From UBA6918 sp040754425 (GTDB taxonomy: Bacteria > Pseudomonadota > Gammaproteobacteria > Burkholderiales > Thiobacillaceae), in the NCBI GenBank assembly GCA_040754425.1, contig JBFMCR010000014.1, positions 1-64,000 of the forward strand: a stretch of DNA of 64,000 nt. Direction: 5' to 3'. Each line of letters opens with the position of its first letter. The first letter of the stretch is position 1. Shown one piece after another: positions 47,255 to 55,603 of this stretch. The notes under the pieces are model-generated. The model ran no database searches. It saw only the letters and a list, made by a program, of their open reading frames with translations, and was not told where the DNA came from. A program made the translations under genes and the position numbers.

Positions 47255-48001
47255 TCAGGCCGCCGGCGTCTCGTCGGCGCTTTCCTCGACGAATTCCTCG
47301 TCGCTCTCGCCGACCAGTTCCTGGATCACCTGGGCGCGGCCTTCCAGCACGGCGTCGGCGATGCCGCGGGCATACAGGCGAATGGCACGGCTGGAGTCGT
47401 CGTTGCCGGGGATGACGTAATCCACGCCGTCAGGGCTGTTGTTGGTGTCGACCACGCCGATCACGGGAATGCCCAGCTTCCTGGCTTCGGTGATGGCGCC
47501 TTTCTGATAGCCGACGTCGATGATGAAGATGGCGTCGGGCAGGTTGTTCATTTCGCGGATGCCGCCGAGGCTGCGGTTGAGCTTGTCGACCTCGCGCTGC
47601 AGCAGCAGGGCTTCCTTCTTGGACAGCTTGCCGGCATCGGCCAGCGCGGCTTCCATCTCGTTCAGGCGCTTGACCGACTGCTTCACGGTCTTGAAGTTGG
47701 TCAGCATGCCGCCCAGCCAGCGGTGGTTGACGAAAGGCATGCCGGCACGGGTCGCTTCCTCGGCGACGATCTCGCGCGCCTGGCGCTTGGTGCCCACGAA
47801 CAGAATGGTGCCCTTGTTGGCGGCCAGCTGACGCACGAACCTGGTCGCCTCCTCGAACATCGGCAGGGTCTTTTCCAGGTTGACGATGTGAATCTTGTTG
47901 CGATGGCCGAAAATGAAGGGGGCCATCTTGGGGTTCCAGTAACGGGTCTGGTGGCCGAAGTGCACCCCGGCTTCCAGCATTTGACGCATGGTCACGGACA
48001 T
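47255..48001 (-). CDS. rpsB: 30S ribosomal protein S2
   Basis: A 248-residue ribosomal protein. Evidence: MSVTMRQMLEAGVHFGHQTRYWNPKM, IHIVNLEKTLPMFEEATRFV, NHRWLGGMLTNFKTVKQS, LPDAIFIIDVGYQKGAITEARKLGIPVIGVVDTNNSPDGVDYVIPGNDDSSRAI, and an acidic C-terminal tail rich in Glu. The start ATG at 48001 has a strong Shine-Dalgarno, AAGGAAGGAATTGGT. It is the first gene of the long operon rpsB to lpxB and is expressed from a sigma70-like promoter at 48134-48162. Confidence 0.98.
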   Translation of the reverse strand: MSVTMRQMLEAGVHFGHQTRYWNPKMAPFIFGHRNKIHIVNLEKTLPMFEEATRFVRQLAANKGTILFVGTKRQAREIVAEEATRAGMPFVNHRWLGGMLTNFKTVKQSVKRLNEMEAALADAGKLSKKEALLLQREVDKLNRSLGGIREMNNLPDAIFIIDVGYQKGAITEARKLGIPVIGVVDTNNSPDGVDYVIPGNDDSSRAIRLYARGIADAVLEGRAQVIQELVGESDEEFVEESADETPAA

Positions 48002-48062
48002 ACCAATTCCTTCCTTATCTAAAGGTTGAGCCTCCACCCGCCAAGCGCCGGCATCAAAACCG

Positions 48063-48088
48063 GCACACCTTTATCGAAGCGGGTGTGC
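48063..48088 (-). promoter_or_regulatory. Hairpin in the rpsB 5' leader
   Basis: In the (-) sense, GCACACC and GGTGTGC form a 7-bp stem with a 12-nt loop about 60 bp before the rpsB start, within a roughly 125-nt leader. In other bacteria S2 represses its own mRNA through such a leader, so autoregulation is plausible here, but not shown by sequence alone. Confidence 0.45.
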
Positions 48089-48133
48089 GAATTTTCCCGG
48101 CTTGGGACAGCCCCAGGCCGCAGGAAGAACGCT

Positions 48134-48162
48134 ATTTTATTGATTCGGCAGGAATTTGGCAA
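48134..48162 (-). promoter_or_regulatory. sigma70-like promoter of rpsB
   Basis: In the (-) sense, TTGCCA (48157-48162) and TAAAAT (48134-48139) are separated by exactly 17 bp. It is 20 bp from the left end of the IS element, so the -35 region and any upstream activating sequence abut the insertion. Confidence 0.75.
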
Positions 48163-48181
48163 GGAAAAGCCTTGTCCAACG

Positions 48182-49553
48182 ACACATGAGCCTGAAGGGG
48201 GTGCTGTAAATCCAGCGTGAGTTGAGCCTGAAGGCGGGGGAGTCGGGATCATGGAGACATGATCGTGACCCTTCAAACCCATGCCTTGCAAACCCTGGAA
48301 CAAGTCCGCGCCTTCATGGCGGGTACCGAACCCGTATCCTTCACCCTTGCCGACCGGGATTCGGCCCATGCCTGGATGGCCGATGCTCTCAAACGCTTTG
48401 GCTATGCCCGCGCATCCAGGGCCGACCGGGGACTGTTGCGCCGCTATCTGGCCAAGGTCACGGGGCTGTCGCGCGCACAGGTGGCCCGCCGCATTGCCCA
48501 ATTCCTCGATTCCGGGCAGATCAAGGACAGGCGGAGTGCCCCCGCTGCGCCGTTTGCCCGGCGCTATCTTGACGCCGACATCCGGCTCTTGGCCGAGACG
48601 GACGCGCTGCATGGCACCCTGTCCGGAACCATCACCCGCAAGCTGTGTGAGCGCGCCTTCGAGGTGTTTGGCGACGCCCGCTTTAAGCGGCTGGCTTCGA
48701 TCTCCAACGGCCATCTGTACAACCTGCGCGCCCACAAGCGCTATCGCGCCGTGCGCGGCTCAATCGACAAGACCCGGCCGGTCAAGCTCAACATCGGTGA
48801 GCGCCGGCGCCCCTTTCCGGATCGCCGACCGGGGTATCTGCGGGTGGACAGCGTGCACCAGGGCGACCGGGACGGGATGAAGGGGGTGTATCTCATCAAT
48901 GCGGTGGATGAGGTGACGCAGTGCCAGTGCGTCTGCGCGGTGGAGAAGATCAGCGAGGCGTATCTCTTGCCGGTGCTCGATGCCATGATGTCGGCCTTCC
49001 CCTTCGTCATCCGCGGGTTCCACAGCGACAACGGTTCGGAGTACATCAACCGCCAGGTGGCGCAGCTCCTGGAGAAGCTCAGGATCGAGCAGACCAAGTC
49101 GCGCTCGCGGCACAGCAACGACAATGCGCTGGCCGAGAGCAAGAATGCGTCAACGGTCAGGAAATATCTGGGTTACAGCCACATCCCGCAGCATTTGGCC
49201 TGTGAGGTGAATGCGTTCACCGCCGGGGTGCTGTCGCCGTATCTGAATTTCCACCGCCCCTGCCATTTCCCGGCGGAATATGTGGACGAAAAGGGCAAGA
49301 CAGCCAAGCGTTACCGCTTTGTTGACATGATGACGCCGTATGAGAAGCTGAAATCGCTGCCAAACGCAGAAAGTTTCCTCAAGCCAGGCATCACGTTCGA
49401 CAGGCTGGATGAAATCGCCAGAGAATGCAGCGATAATGTAGCCGCCCAACGCCTCAACGAGGCCAGGGCAAAACTCTTTCAACTCATCAACAAATCCCGA
49501 CAACGCGCCGCCTGAATCAGCCCCGCTTACCCCCCTCGTTCAGGCTCATGTGT
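48182..49553 (+). mobile_element. Insertion sequence with DDE transposase
   Basis: A 1372-bp element bounded by a perfect 15-bp inverted repeat: ACACATGAGCCTGAA (48182-48196) and TTCAGGCTCATGTGT (49539-49553). The left end also has an internal direct copy of TGAGCCTGAAGG (48186-48197 and 48223-48234). A single transposase gene fills most of it. No target-site duplication is obvious next to the inverted repeats, so the outer 1-4 bp of the ends could be off. It sits between the divergent rpsB and map genes. Confidence 0.88.
48259..49515 (+). CDS. DDE transposase (integrase-core type)
   Basis: A 418-residue protein. The N-terminal half has helix-turn-helix-like segments (SRAQVARRIAQFLDSGQIK). 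The rve-type integrase core follows: Asp in LRVDSVHQGD (about residue 199), Asp in GFHSDNGSEYINR (about 257) and Glu in DNALAESKNASTVRK (about 293). A C-terminal region contains VSPYLNFHRPC-like sequence. This D-D-E arrangement is shared by IS481, IS3 and IS1202-like families; I cannot assign the family safely. The ORF is intact, so the element may be mobile. Start ATG 48259; the Shine-Dalgarno GGAG is very close to it. Confidence 0.9.
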   Translation: MIVTLQTHALQTLEQVRAFMAGTEPVSFTLADRDSAHAWMADALKRFGYARASRADRGLLRRYLAKVTGLSRAQVARRIAQFLDSGQIKDRRSAPAAPFARRYLDADIRLLAETDALHGTLSGTITRKLCERAFEVFGDARFKRLASISNGHLYNLRAHKRYRAVRGSIDKTRPVKLNIGERRRPFPDRRPGYLRVDSVHQGDRDGMKGVYLINAVDEVTQCQCVCAVEKISEAYLLPVLDAMMSAFPFVIRGFHSDNGSEYINRQVAQLLEKLRIEQTKSRSRHSNDNALAESKNASTVRKYLGYSHIPQHLACEVNAFTAGVLSPYLNFHRPCHFPAEYVDEKGKTAKRYRFVDMMTPYEKLKSLPNAESFLKPGITFDRLDEIARECSDNVAAQRLNEARAKLFQLINKSRQRAA

Positions 49554-49735
49554 GGATTGGAAAATACTGGAAAGATAACAGCCCCGGAAGGCTGTCCGGC
49601 GGCGGCCACGACAGGGGAAAACCACTTTTGTTTCGGGGCTTTGACTTCCGGCGAGCGAGGAAGATGCCGACGGCTGCATTTGATCCGGCGCTTGTTTTCA
49701 AGGGAAAATGCGGTTTTGAAGAAAACCATCCGACA

Positions 49736-50545
49736 ATGTCCGCCATCATCAAGACCCCCGAAGAAATCGAAAAAATGCGCATTGCCGGTCGCCTCGGGTC
49801 TGAAGTGCTGGACTACATCACGCCCTTCGTCAAACCCGGCGTCACTACCGGCGAGTTGGACCGCCTGTGCCACGACTACATGGTAAACGTGCAGGGCACT
49901 ATCCCGGCGCCGCTCAACTATGCCCCATCCGGGCACACGCCCTACCCAAAATCCATCTGTACTTCGGTCAATCACCAGGTCTGTCACGGCGTGCCTGGCG
50001 ACCGCGTGCTGAAGAACGGCGACATCGTCAACCTCGACATCACCGTCATCAAGGACGGCTGGCACGGCGACACTAGCCGCATGTTCATGGTGGGCGAGGT
50101 CTCTATCCAGGCCAGGCGCCTGGTGCAGGTGACCTTCGAAGCCATGTGGCACGGCATCGCCAAGGTCAGGGCGGGCGCGTTTTTAGGCGATATCGGGCAC
50201 GCCATCCAGAAATACGCCGAGGGCCACGGCTTCAGCGTGGTGCGCGAATTCTGCGGCCACGGCATCGGCGCCAAATTCCATGAAGAGCCGCAGGTGCTGC
50301 ACTACGGCAAGCCCGGTACCGGGCTGAAACTGCAGGCCGGCATGATCTTCACCATCGAGCCCATGATCAATGCCGGCAAGAAGGACATCCGCCAGCTGGG
50401 CGACGGCTGGACCGTCGTGACGAAGGACCACAGCCTGTCGGCGCAGTGGGAGCACACCGTGCTGGTGACCGACACCGGCTATGAAGTGCTGACGCTTTCC
50501 GCCGCCAGCCCGCCGCCGCCGGCGTTCATTTCCCAGGCAGTCTGA
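49736..50545 (+). CDS. map: Methionine aminopeptidase
   Basis: A 269-residue metallopeptidase removing the initiator Met. Metal ligands are visible: Asp in NLDITVIKDGWHGDTSRMF (two Asp), His in GHGIGAKFHEEP, Glu in FTIEPMIN and Glu in WEHTVLV. Start ATG 49736 (MSAIIKTPEEIEKMR); the frame is open to 49550 through sequence adjoining the IS. The promoter must lie in 49554-49735, between the IS right end and the gene, so the insertion is close to its upstream region. Its stop overlaps nothing; glnD starts 1 bp later. Confidence 0.97.
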   Translation: MSAIIKTPEEIEKMRIAGRLGSEVLDYITPFVKPGVTTGELDRLCHDYMVNVQGTIPAPLNYAPSGHTPYPKSICTSVNHQVCHGVPGDRVLKNGDIVNLDITVIKDGWHGDTSRMFMVGEVSIQARRLVQVTFEAMWHGIAKVRAGAFLGDIGHAIQKYAEGHGFSVVREFCGHGIGAKFHEEPQVLHYGKPGTGLKLQAGMIFTIEPMINAGKKDIRQLGDGWTVVTKDHSLSAQWEHTVLVTDTGYEVLTLSAASPPPPAFISQAV

Positions 50546-50546
50546 A

Positions 50547-53108
50547 ATGCTGGCCGGGGCGGCTTCCACCCTGCCCTCGCTGCGCCAGCGGCTGAAACAA
50601 GGGCGCGACGCCCTGGCCGCCGAGTTTTTCTCTCATCCCCGGAGCCGGCACTACCTGCGGCATCATGCCCGCCTCGTGGACGAGGTGCTGTGCGGACTGT
50701 GTGACACACTGCTGCCGAAAGACGCCTGCCTCGTTGCCGTCGGCGGCTATGGCCGCGGCGAACTGTTCCCGGCATCCGACGTCGATGTACTCCTGCTGAT
50801 CCCGCACGAACCGGATGCGCAATTGCGCGCAAGCATCGAGGCCTGGGTGCAAAGCTGCTGGGATGCCGGCCTGGAAATCGGCCACAGCATCCGCACCCCC
50901 AGGGAATGCGCAAGCGAGGCGGACCAGGACATCACCATTGAAACCGCGCTGCTCGAATCCCGCATGCTGTGGGGAAGCAAAATCCTCTACCACTCTTTCG
51001 GGCATTTGTTTCATGCGCGCTTTGATGGCCGCCGTTTTGCGGAAAGCAAGCTGGTGGAACAGAAAAACCGCCACAACCGTTTCCAGGACAGCGCATACAA
51101 CCTGGAACCCAATTTGAAGGACAGCCCCGGTGGCCTGCGCGACCTGCACATGATCCACTGGCTCGCCCAGGCCGCAGGCGCAGGCAGCAGCTGGAGCGAA
51201 CTGGCAAAGTCCGGCCTGCTTTCGCGCCAGGAGGCGCAGCGGCTGGCACGCATCCAGCAGACGCTCAATCTGCTGCGCATACACCTGCACTTTATTGCGC
51301 GCAGGCGCGAAGACCGCCTTGCCTTCGACTACCAAAGCCAGCTTGCGGACAGGCTCGGCATCAATGCCACCGCCGCCCGGCGCGCCGGCGAACTGCTCAT
51401 GCAGCGTTATTACCGCGCCGCCAAACAGGTACGGCTTGCCAACGAAATGCTGCTGCCCGCACTGCACGCACAGCTCAAGCAGGAGCCGGTCATCGCCGTC
51501 CCGCTGGACGCGGAGTTCGAACTGCACGGCAATCTGCTGTCCATGCGCCGCACAGATCTTTTCGCAAGCGACCCGACAGCCATGTTGCGCGCCTTTCTCA
51601 CGGCGATGCGGCATTCGGTGACCGCCTTCGAGCCCGCCACGCTGCGCGCGCTGTGGCGTGCGCGCACGGCAGTCGACCGGCAATTTCGCAACAATCCGGC
51701 AAACCGCGCGGCCTTCCTCGAGATCCTGCGCGCGCCGGCCGGCGTCACCTGGGCGCTTGCGGCCATGTCGCGCTATGGCATCCTCGGACGCTATCTGCCG
51801 GCCTTCGGGCGCATCGCGGGCCAAATGCAACACGATGGTTTCCACATCTACACCGTGGACGAACACACACTGGCCGTGCTGCGCAATGTTCGCCGCTTCG
51901 CCATCGCCGAGTTCTCGCACGAGTACCCGCTTGCCTCCCGCCTCATGCAGGCATTCGACAAGCCCGAGCTTCTGTACCTTGCCGCGCTGTTTCACGACAT
52001 CGCCAAGGGACGCGGCGGCGATCACTCCGAACTGGGCGCGAAGGACGCGCACAGATTCTGCAAGGCACACGGCCTGCCGCAGGCCGACGTCGAGCTGGTG
52101 GCCTGGCTGGTCAGGGAGCACCTGTCCATGTCGCGCACCGCCCAGAAGGAGGACCTGGGCGATGCGGCGGTGATCGACGGCTTTGCCCGCAAAATGGGGG
52201 ACGCACGTCACCTCGATGCTCTTTATGTCCTGACCGTGGCCGATATTCGCGGCACCAGCCCCAAGGTCTGGAACACCTGGAAGGGGAAGCTGCTGGAAAA
52301 TCTGTATTTCGCTGCGCAAGCACGCCTCAGCGGCAAGGCTGCCGCAAGCGAGGGGCTGTCGGACAAGCGCGCCGAGGCGCAGGCCAAGCTGGCCCTATAC
52401 GGCATCGCGCCGAATGCTGCCAACGAATTGTGGAACCAGCTGGATGACAGCTACTTCCTGCGTTTCGACGCCCAGGACATCGCCTGGCATGCGCGCATGC
52501 TATGGCAAAACCCGCATCCGCGACACGCCATCGTGCGCGCGCGGCTGTCGCCAGCGGGAGATGGCATCCAGGTCATGGTCTACAGCCCCGACATGCCCGA
52601 CCTGTTCGCTCGCATCTGCGGTTTTTTCGCGCGCAACCAGTTCAGCGTGGCGGAAGCCAAAATCCACACCACTCGCCATGGCCTCGCGCTCGACAGTTTC
52701 CATGTACTGGACGACGGCCGGCGCGAAGTCCATTACCGCGACTTTCTGCAATTCATCGAACACGAGTTGGGGCTGGCACTGGATCCGTCCAGACCTCCTG
52801 AGCCGGTACCGGCCGGGCGCCTTTCACGGCGCCTCAAGCATTTCCCGATTCCACCCGAAATCGAGATTCGCGCCGACGAGCGTGGCCGCTACCATGTGCT
52901 GTCGCTGATCTGCGGCGACCGCACTGGCCTGCTGTATCGCATCGCCGAAGTGTTTCAAAAGCACAATGTCAGCCTGTACAGCGCCAAAATCCACACGCTG
53001 GGCGAACGCGCGGAGGACCGCTTCCTGATGCGGGGCGCGGTGCTGGAAAACCAGAAATCCCTGCTGGAACTGGAGCGGGAGCTGCTCGGGGTGCTGGAGC
53101 AGGCCTGA
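50547..53108 (+). CDS. glnD: [Protein-PII] uridylyltransferase/uridylyl-removing enzyme
   Basis: An 853-residue nitrogen sensor that uridylylates PII when glutamine is low and deuridylylates it when glutamine is high. The N-terminal nucleotidyltransferase has VAVGGYGRGELFPASDVDVLLL, the HD domain has LYLAALFHDIAKGRGGDHSELGAKDA, and two C-terminal ACT domains follow (about 675-750 and 785-853, with the second starting ADERGRYHVLSLICGDRTGLLYRIAEVFQKH). Length matches E. coli (890). It follows map with 1 bp between, so the two are co-transcribed. Confidence 0.97.
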   Translation: MLAGAASTLPSLRQRLKQGRDALAAEFFSHPRSRHYLRHHARLVDEVLCGLCDTLLPKDACLVAVGGYGRGELFPASDVDVLLLIPHEPDAQLRASIEAWVQSCWDAGLEIGHSIRTPRECASEADQDITIETALLESRMLWGSKILYHSFGHLFHARFDGRRFAESKLVEQKNRHNRFQDSAYNLEPNLKDSPGGLRDLHMIHWLAQAAGAGSSWSELAKSGLLSRQEAQRLARIQQTLNLLRIHLHFIARRREDRLAFDYQSQLADRLGINATAARRAGELLMQRYYRAAKQVRLANEMLLPALHAQLKQEPVIAVPLDAEFELHGNLLSMRRTDLFASDPTAMLRAFLTAMRHSVTAFEPATLRALWRARTAVDRQFRNNPANRAAFLEILRAPAGVTWALAAMSRYGILGRYLPAFGRIAGQMQHDGFHIYTVDEHTLAVLRNVRRFAIAEFSHEYPLASRLMQAFDKPELLYLAALFHDIAKGRGGDHSELGAKDAHRFCKAHGLPQADVELVAWLVREHLSMSRTAQKEDLGDAAVIDGFARKMGDARHLDALYVLTVADIRGTSPKVWNTWKGKLLENLYFAAQARLSGKAAASEGLSDKRAEAQAKLALYGIAPNAANELWNQLDDSYFLRFDAQDIAWHARMLWQNPHPRHAIVRARLSPAGDGIQVMVYSPDMPDLFARICGFFARNQFSVAEAKIHTTRHGLALDSFHVLDDGRREVHYRDFLQFIEHELGLALDPSRPPEPVPAGRLSRRLKHFPIPPEIEIRADERGRYHVLSLICGDRTGLLYRIAEVFQKHNVSLYSAKIHTLGERAEDRFLMRGAVLENQKSLLELERELLGVLEQA

Positions 53109-53181
53109 TTTGGATTAACGCGAAACAACGCGTAGCGTTTCCTCGCCCTCCTCTCCCGCGGGGAGGGGGCGGGGGAGCGGG

Positions 53182-53240
53182 AACGGACACGGCACTGCGC
53201 TGCGTTCATGATCCGAATTGGCGCAGTCGCCATGTCCGTT
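53182..53240. repeat. Inverted repeat after glnD
   Basis: AACGGACACGGCACTGCGC (53182-53200) pairs with GCGCAGTCGCCATGTCCGTT (53221-53240) with one bulge and one mismatch; the loop is 20 nt. Just upstream, CTCCTCTCCCGCGGGGAGGGGG (53150-53170 region) makes another GC-rich hairpin. The 293-bp stretch 53109-53401 holds no other gene I can support. Confidence 0.7.
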
Positions 53241-53401
53241 AGCCTGAAACTGTGACGAGCGACAAGTGCCGAAGTGACAAAACCACAGCGGCGGAGCCGC
53301 TCCGCCGGCCCTGCCACCCCTTGCCGGTCACGCTGTCATTACCCGCGAAAGGTACAGGGCGCAGCGCGCTTCATCCTGCAAGGCGGCGATCGCCATGATC
53401 A

Positions 53402-53620
53402 TCAGAAGGGCGCGCGCGCGTACTCGTCGATGTATTTGCCGCGCGAGGGGGTGCGGCGAGGCACGACGGTTTTCTTGCTGCCGGGTTTGCGGCTGTCGGT
53501 CTTGGGCTTGTCCTGCGGCACCGGCTTGGTGCCGGTGCGTTTCGGCTTGACGGGCGCACCGCGGCTAACGCCTTCAACCGGGTCTTCGGCAGCAAAATAG
53601 CTTATTTCGATGTGATCCAT
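53402..53620 (-). CDS. Small basic protein, unknown function
   Basis: A 72-residue protein with an ordered start (MDHIEISYFAAEDPVEGV) and a long Lys/Arg/Pro-rich, probably disordered middle (residues about 24-60, with repeated K-P and P-R). It ends GKYIDEYARAPF. The Shine-Dalgarno GCGGAGAAA is well placed. I do not recognise a family. Overlapping open frames on both strands exist, but this one has the best start and composition. Confidence 0.5.
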   Translation of the reverse strand: MDHIEISYFAAEDPVEGVSRGAPVKPKRTGTKPVPQDKPKTDSRKPGSKKTVVPRRTPSRGKYIDEYARAPF

Positions 53621-53645
53621 TTTCTCCGCTCTGTTTTTTTATTGC

Positions 53646-53996
53646 TTATGCAACCGAACGCCATTCCCGCAGGCTCATGGCAAGGCTGCGGGTCAACTCG
53701 ACCAGCGAAGCGAGTTTTTCCTGGTCCGGCGATTGCGCAAGCTCTTCCAGCTTGCTTTCGGCATATACGCTCAAGATCAGCAGGTTGTTGCGAATCTCCA
53801 GCGGCACGTCGGAACTGTCGTCGGACAGAGCCAGCTGGATGTCTTTCCAGATTTCCCTGCTGGCATCGAGCGCCTCCGCCAGCAGCTTCTCCCGCCCGGG
53901 CGAACTCCAGCGCCGGTTCACCGCCATCAGCATGGCTGCGGCATGAACGAGACGCTTGATATCCAGGGTCGCAGGGCTGTTCTCTTCCAACTTCAC
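53646..53996 (-). CDS. Helical protein, possibly FlaF-like
   Basis: A 116-residue all-helical protein. The pattern N-R-R-W, E-I-W-K-D-I-Q-L-A-L, D-V-P-L-E-I-R-N-N-L-L-I-L-S-V-Y-A-E weakly recalls the flagellar regulator FlaF, but there are no flagellar genes nearby, so this is only a suggestion. The frame is open from a TTG at 54059; I choose the GTG at 53996 (MKLEENSPATLD) for a simpler N-terminus, without a strong Shine-Dalgarno. It lies 25 bp upstream of the previous small gene. Confidence 0.5.
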   Translation of the reverse strand: MKLEENSPATLDIKRLVHAAAMLMAVNRRWSSPGREKLLAEALDASREIWKDIQLALSDDSSDVPLEIRNNLLILSVYAESKLEELAQSPDQEKLASLVELTRSLAMSLREWRSVA

Positions 53997-54116
53997 GCTT
54001 GCTCTAGGTTCTTGTAGGGATTGGAGGCAAAACTGCCCAGTTAGCGTGTTAGCGGCCAAAACCAGACCAGCTTTAGACCGTTCATCGGCATAGTTTTTAT
54101 TGGAATCAGATACTTC

Positions 54117-54650
54117 TTAGTCGTCTCCGGGGCCTTGTCCCGGAAACAGCACCTCGGTATAGCCGAAATTGCTGAAATCGCGCATGCGCATGGGATAGAG
54201 GATACCCAGCAGATGGTCAACCTCGTGCTGTACCACTCGTGCATGAAAACCCTCGACCGTTCGGTCTATGGCCCGCCCTTCGACATCGAAGCCCTGATAG
54301 CGCAGACTGGTGTGGCGCGGCACAAGGCCGCGCATGCCGGGCACGGACAGACAGCCCTCCCAGCCCTCTTCCATCCCCTCCGACAGCGCTGTCAGAACCG
54401 GGTTGACCAGCACGGTGAAAGGCACCTTGCCGGCATCGGGATAACGCGGATTGTCGGTCAGTTCGAAAATCACGACCTGAAGGTCCACCCCGATCTGCGG
54501 TGCGGCAAGGCCTGCACCATTCAGGTGGTACATGGTATCGGTCATGTCCTGCACCAGCTCGCGCAATTCGGCCGTGGAAAAGCTCTCAACCGGGCGCGAA
54601 ACCCGCAGCAGGCGCGGGTCGCCCATTTTCAGGACTTCGCGGACAGCCAT
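54117..54650 (-). CDS. def: Peptide deformylase
   Basis: A 177-residue metallohydrolase removing the N-formyl group from new proteins. The three signature motifs are present: GLAAPQIGV (I), EGCLSVPG (II, metal-binding Cys) and QHEVDHLLG (III, HExxH with the two His ligands). It is 6 bp downstream of the nucleoside phosphorylase gene. Typical length is 165-180. Many bacteria have several paralogues; with no fmt neighbour I cannot say whether this is the main one. Confidence 0.93.
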   Translation of the reverse strand: MAVREVLKMGDPRLLRVSRPVESFSTAELRELVQDMTDTMYHLNGAGLAAPQIGVDLQVVIFELTDNPRYPDAGKVPFTVLVNPVLTALSEGMEEGWEGCLSVPGMRGLVPRHTSLRYQGFDVEGRAIDRTVEGFHARVVQHEVDHLLGILYPMRMRDFSNFGYTEVLFPGQGPGDD

Positions 54651-54656
54651 GAGAAA

Positions 54657-55418
54657 TCAGACGGCGCAGGCATCCGGATGTTGCAGGACCACCAGTTCCT
54701 CGAGCAGCACACGCACGCGATTCATGAGATCGTCCAGCACGCGCTCGATATCTTCGACGCGTATGCCGTTCCTGGAAGCGCCGCGGCCTGCCGCATCGTT
54801 GACGACGACGCCGATCGCGGCATAGCAGATGTCGAGTTCGCGCGCGAGATAGGCTTCCGGCATGCCGGTCATGCCGACCATGTCGCAGCCGTCACGTTCG
54901 TAGCGGTTGATTTCCGCCGCGGTTTCCAGGCGCGGGCCCTGGGCGACCGCATAGACGCCCCCGTCGCGTATATCGATCTGCCTGAGCACTGCCGCGCGCA
55001 GAATGTCGCGGCGCATGCCGGCGCAATAGGGTTCGGTGAAGTCGAGATGAGTCACGGGCTTTCCGCCCGAAACCGTAAAGGTATGGGCCCGCCCCCAGGT
55101 GTAGTCGACAAGCTGGTGAGGCACCACCAGGCTGCCGGGCGAGAGTTCCGGATTGATGCCACCCACGGACGCCACCGATACGATGCGATCGACGCCGAAC
55201 TCCTTCAGCGCCCAGATGTTGGCACGATAGTTCACCTCGTGCGGCGGGATGGTATGGCCATAGCCGTGCCTGGCCAGGAAAATGACTTCCGCACCGCACA
55301 GGCGCCCGAAAGTCAGCGCGCCCGAAGGCTCCCCGTAAGGCGTGCGCGCCACCTGACGTCGCGTGATTTCCAGATTAGCCAGCCTGGTCAGGCCGGTGCC
55401 GCCGATGATTCCCAGCAT
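54657..55418 (-). CDS. S-methyl-5'-thioinosine/thioadenosine phosphorylase
   Basis: A 253-residue purine nucleoside phosphorylase-family enzyme. Evidence: MLGIIGGTGLTRL, phosphate-site FLARHGYGHTIPPHEVNYRANIWALKEFGV, SVASVGGIN and MVGMTGMPEAYLARELDICYAAIGVV. The purine-specificity loop reads VVVNDAAGRG; an Asn there is typical of 6-oxopurine enzymes such as the Pseudomonas methylthioinosine phosphorylase, while true MTA phosphorylases have Asp. So I favour methylthioinosine phosphorylase. Start ATG 55418; an upstream TTG (55439) is possible. Confidence 0.85.
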   Translation of the reverse strand: MLGIIGGTGLTRLANLEITRRQVARTPYGEPSGALTFGRLCGAEVIFLARHGYGHTIPPHEVNYRANIWALKEFGVDRIVSVASVGGINPELSPGSLVVPHQLVDYTWGRAHTFTVSGGKPVTHLDFTEPYCAGMRRDILRAAVLRQIDIRDGGVYAVAQGPRLETAAEINRYERDGCDMVGMTGMPEAYLARELDICYAAIGVVVNDAAGRGASRNGIRVEDIERVLDDLMNRVRVLLEELVVLQHPDACAV

Positions 55419-55506
55419 GTTCGTTTCCAAAAAAATCAATTATCGATTCGCAGGAGTGAAGGGGGAAGTGAACGCGCCTTGGGCGATCGAGGGGGAAGGT
55501 TTTTTT

Positions 55507-55597
55507 CACCCTTCACCCTTCACCCTTCACCCTTCACCCTTCACCCTTCACCCTTCACCCTTCACCCTTCACCCTTCACCCTTCACCCTTCACCCTT
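55507..55597. repeat. Heptanucleotide array, 13 perfect copies of CACCCTT
   Basis: Thirteen uninterrupted copies of CACCCTT run between hpt and the phosphorylase gene. A short, partly complementary purine-rich stretch with AGTGAAGGGGGAAGTGAA (about 55454-55471) lies to the left. The unit is the same as that at position 17. Perfect copies suggest recent slippage, so copy number may vary between cells. Confidence 0.95.
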
Positions 55598-55603
55598 GCT
55601 TTG

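Noticed and set aside
53371..53600. Open frames on both strands overlapping the small basic protein
   Set aside because: Only the frame at 53402-53620 has a well-placed Shine-Dalgarno and a sensible N-terminus; the others are shadows.
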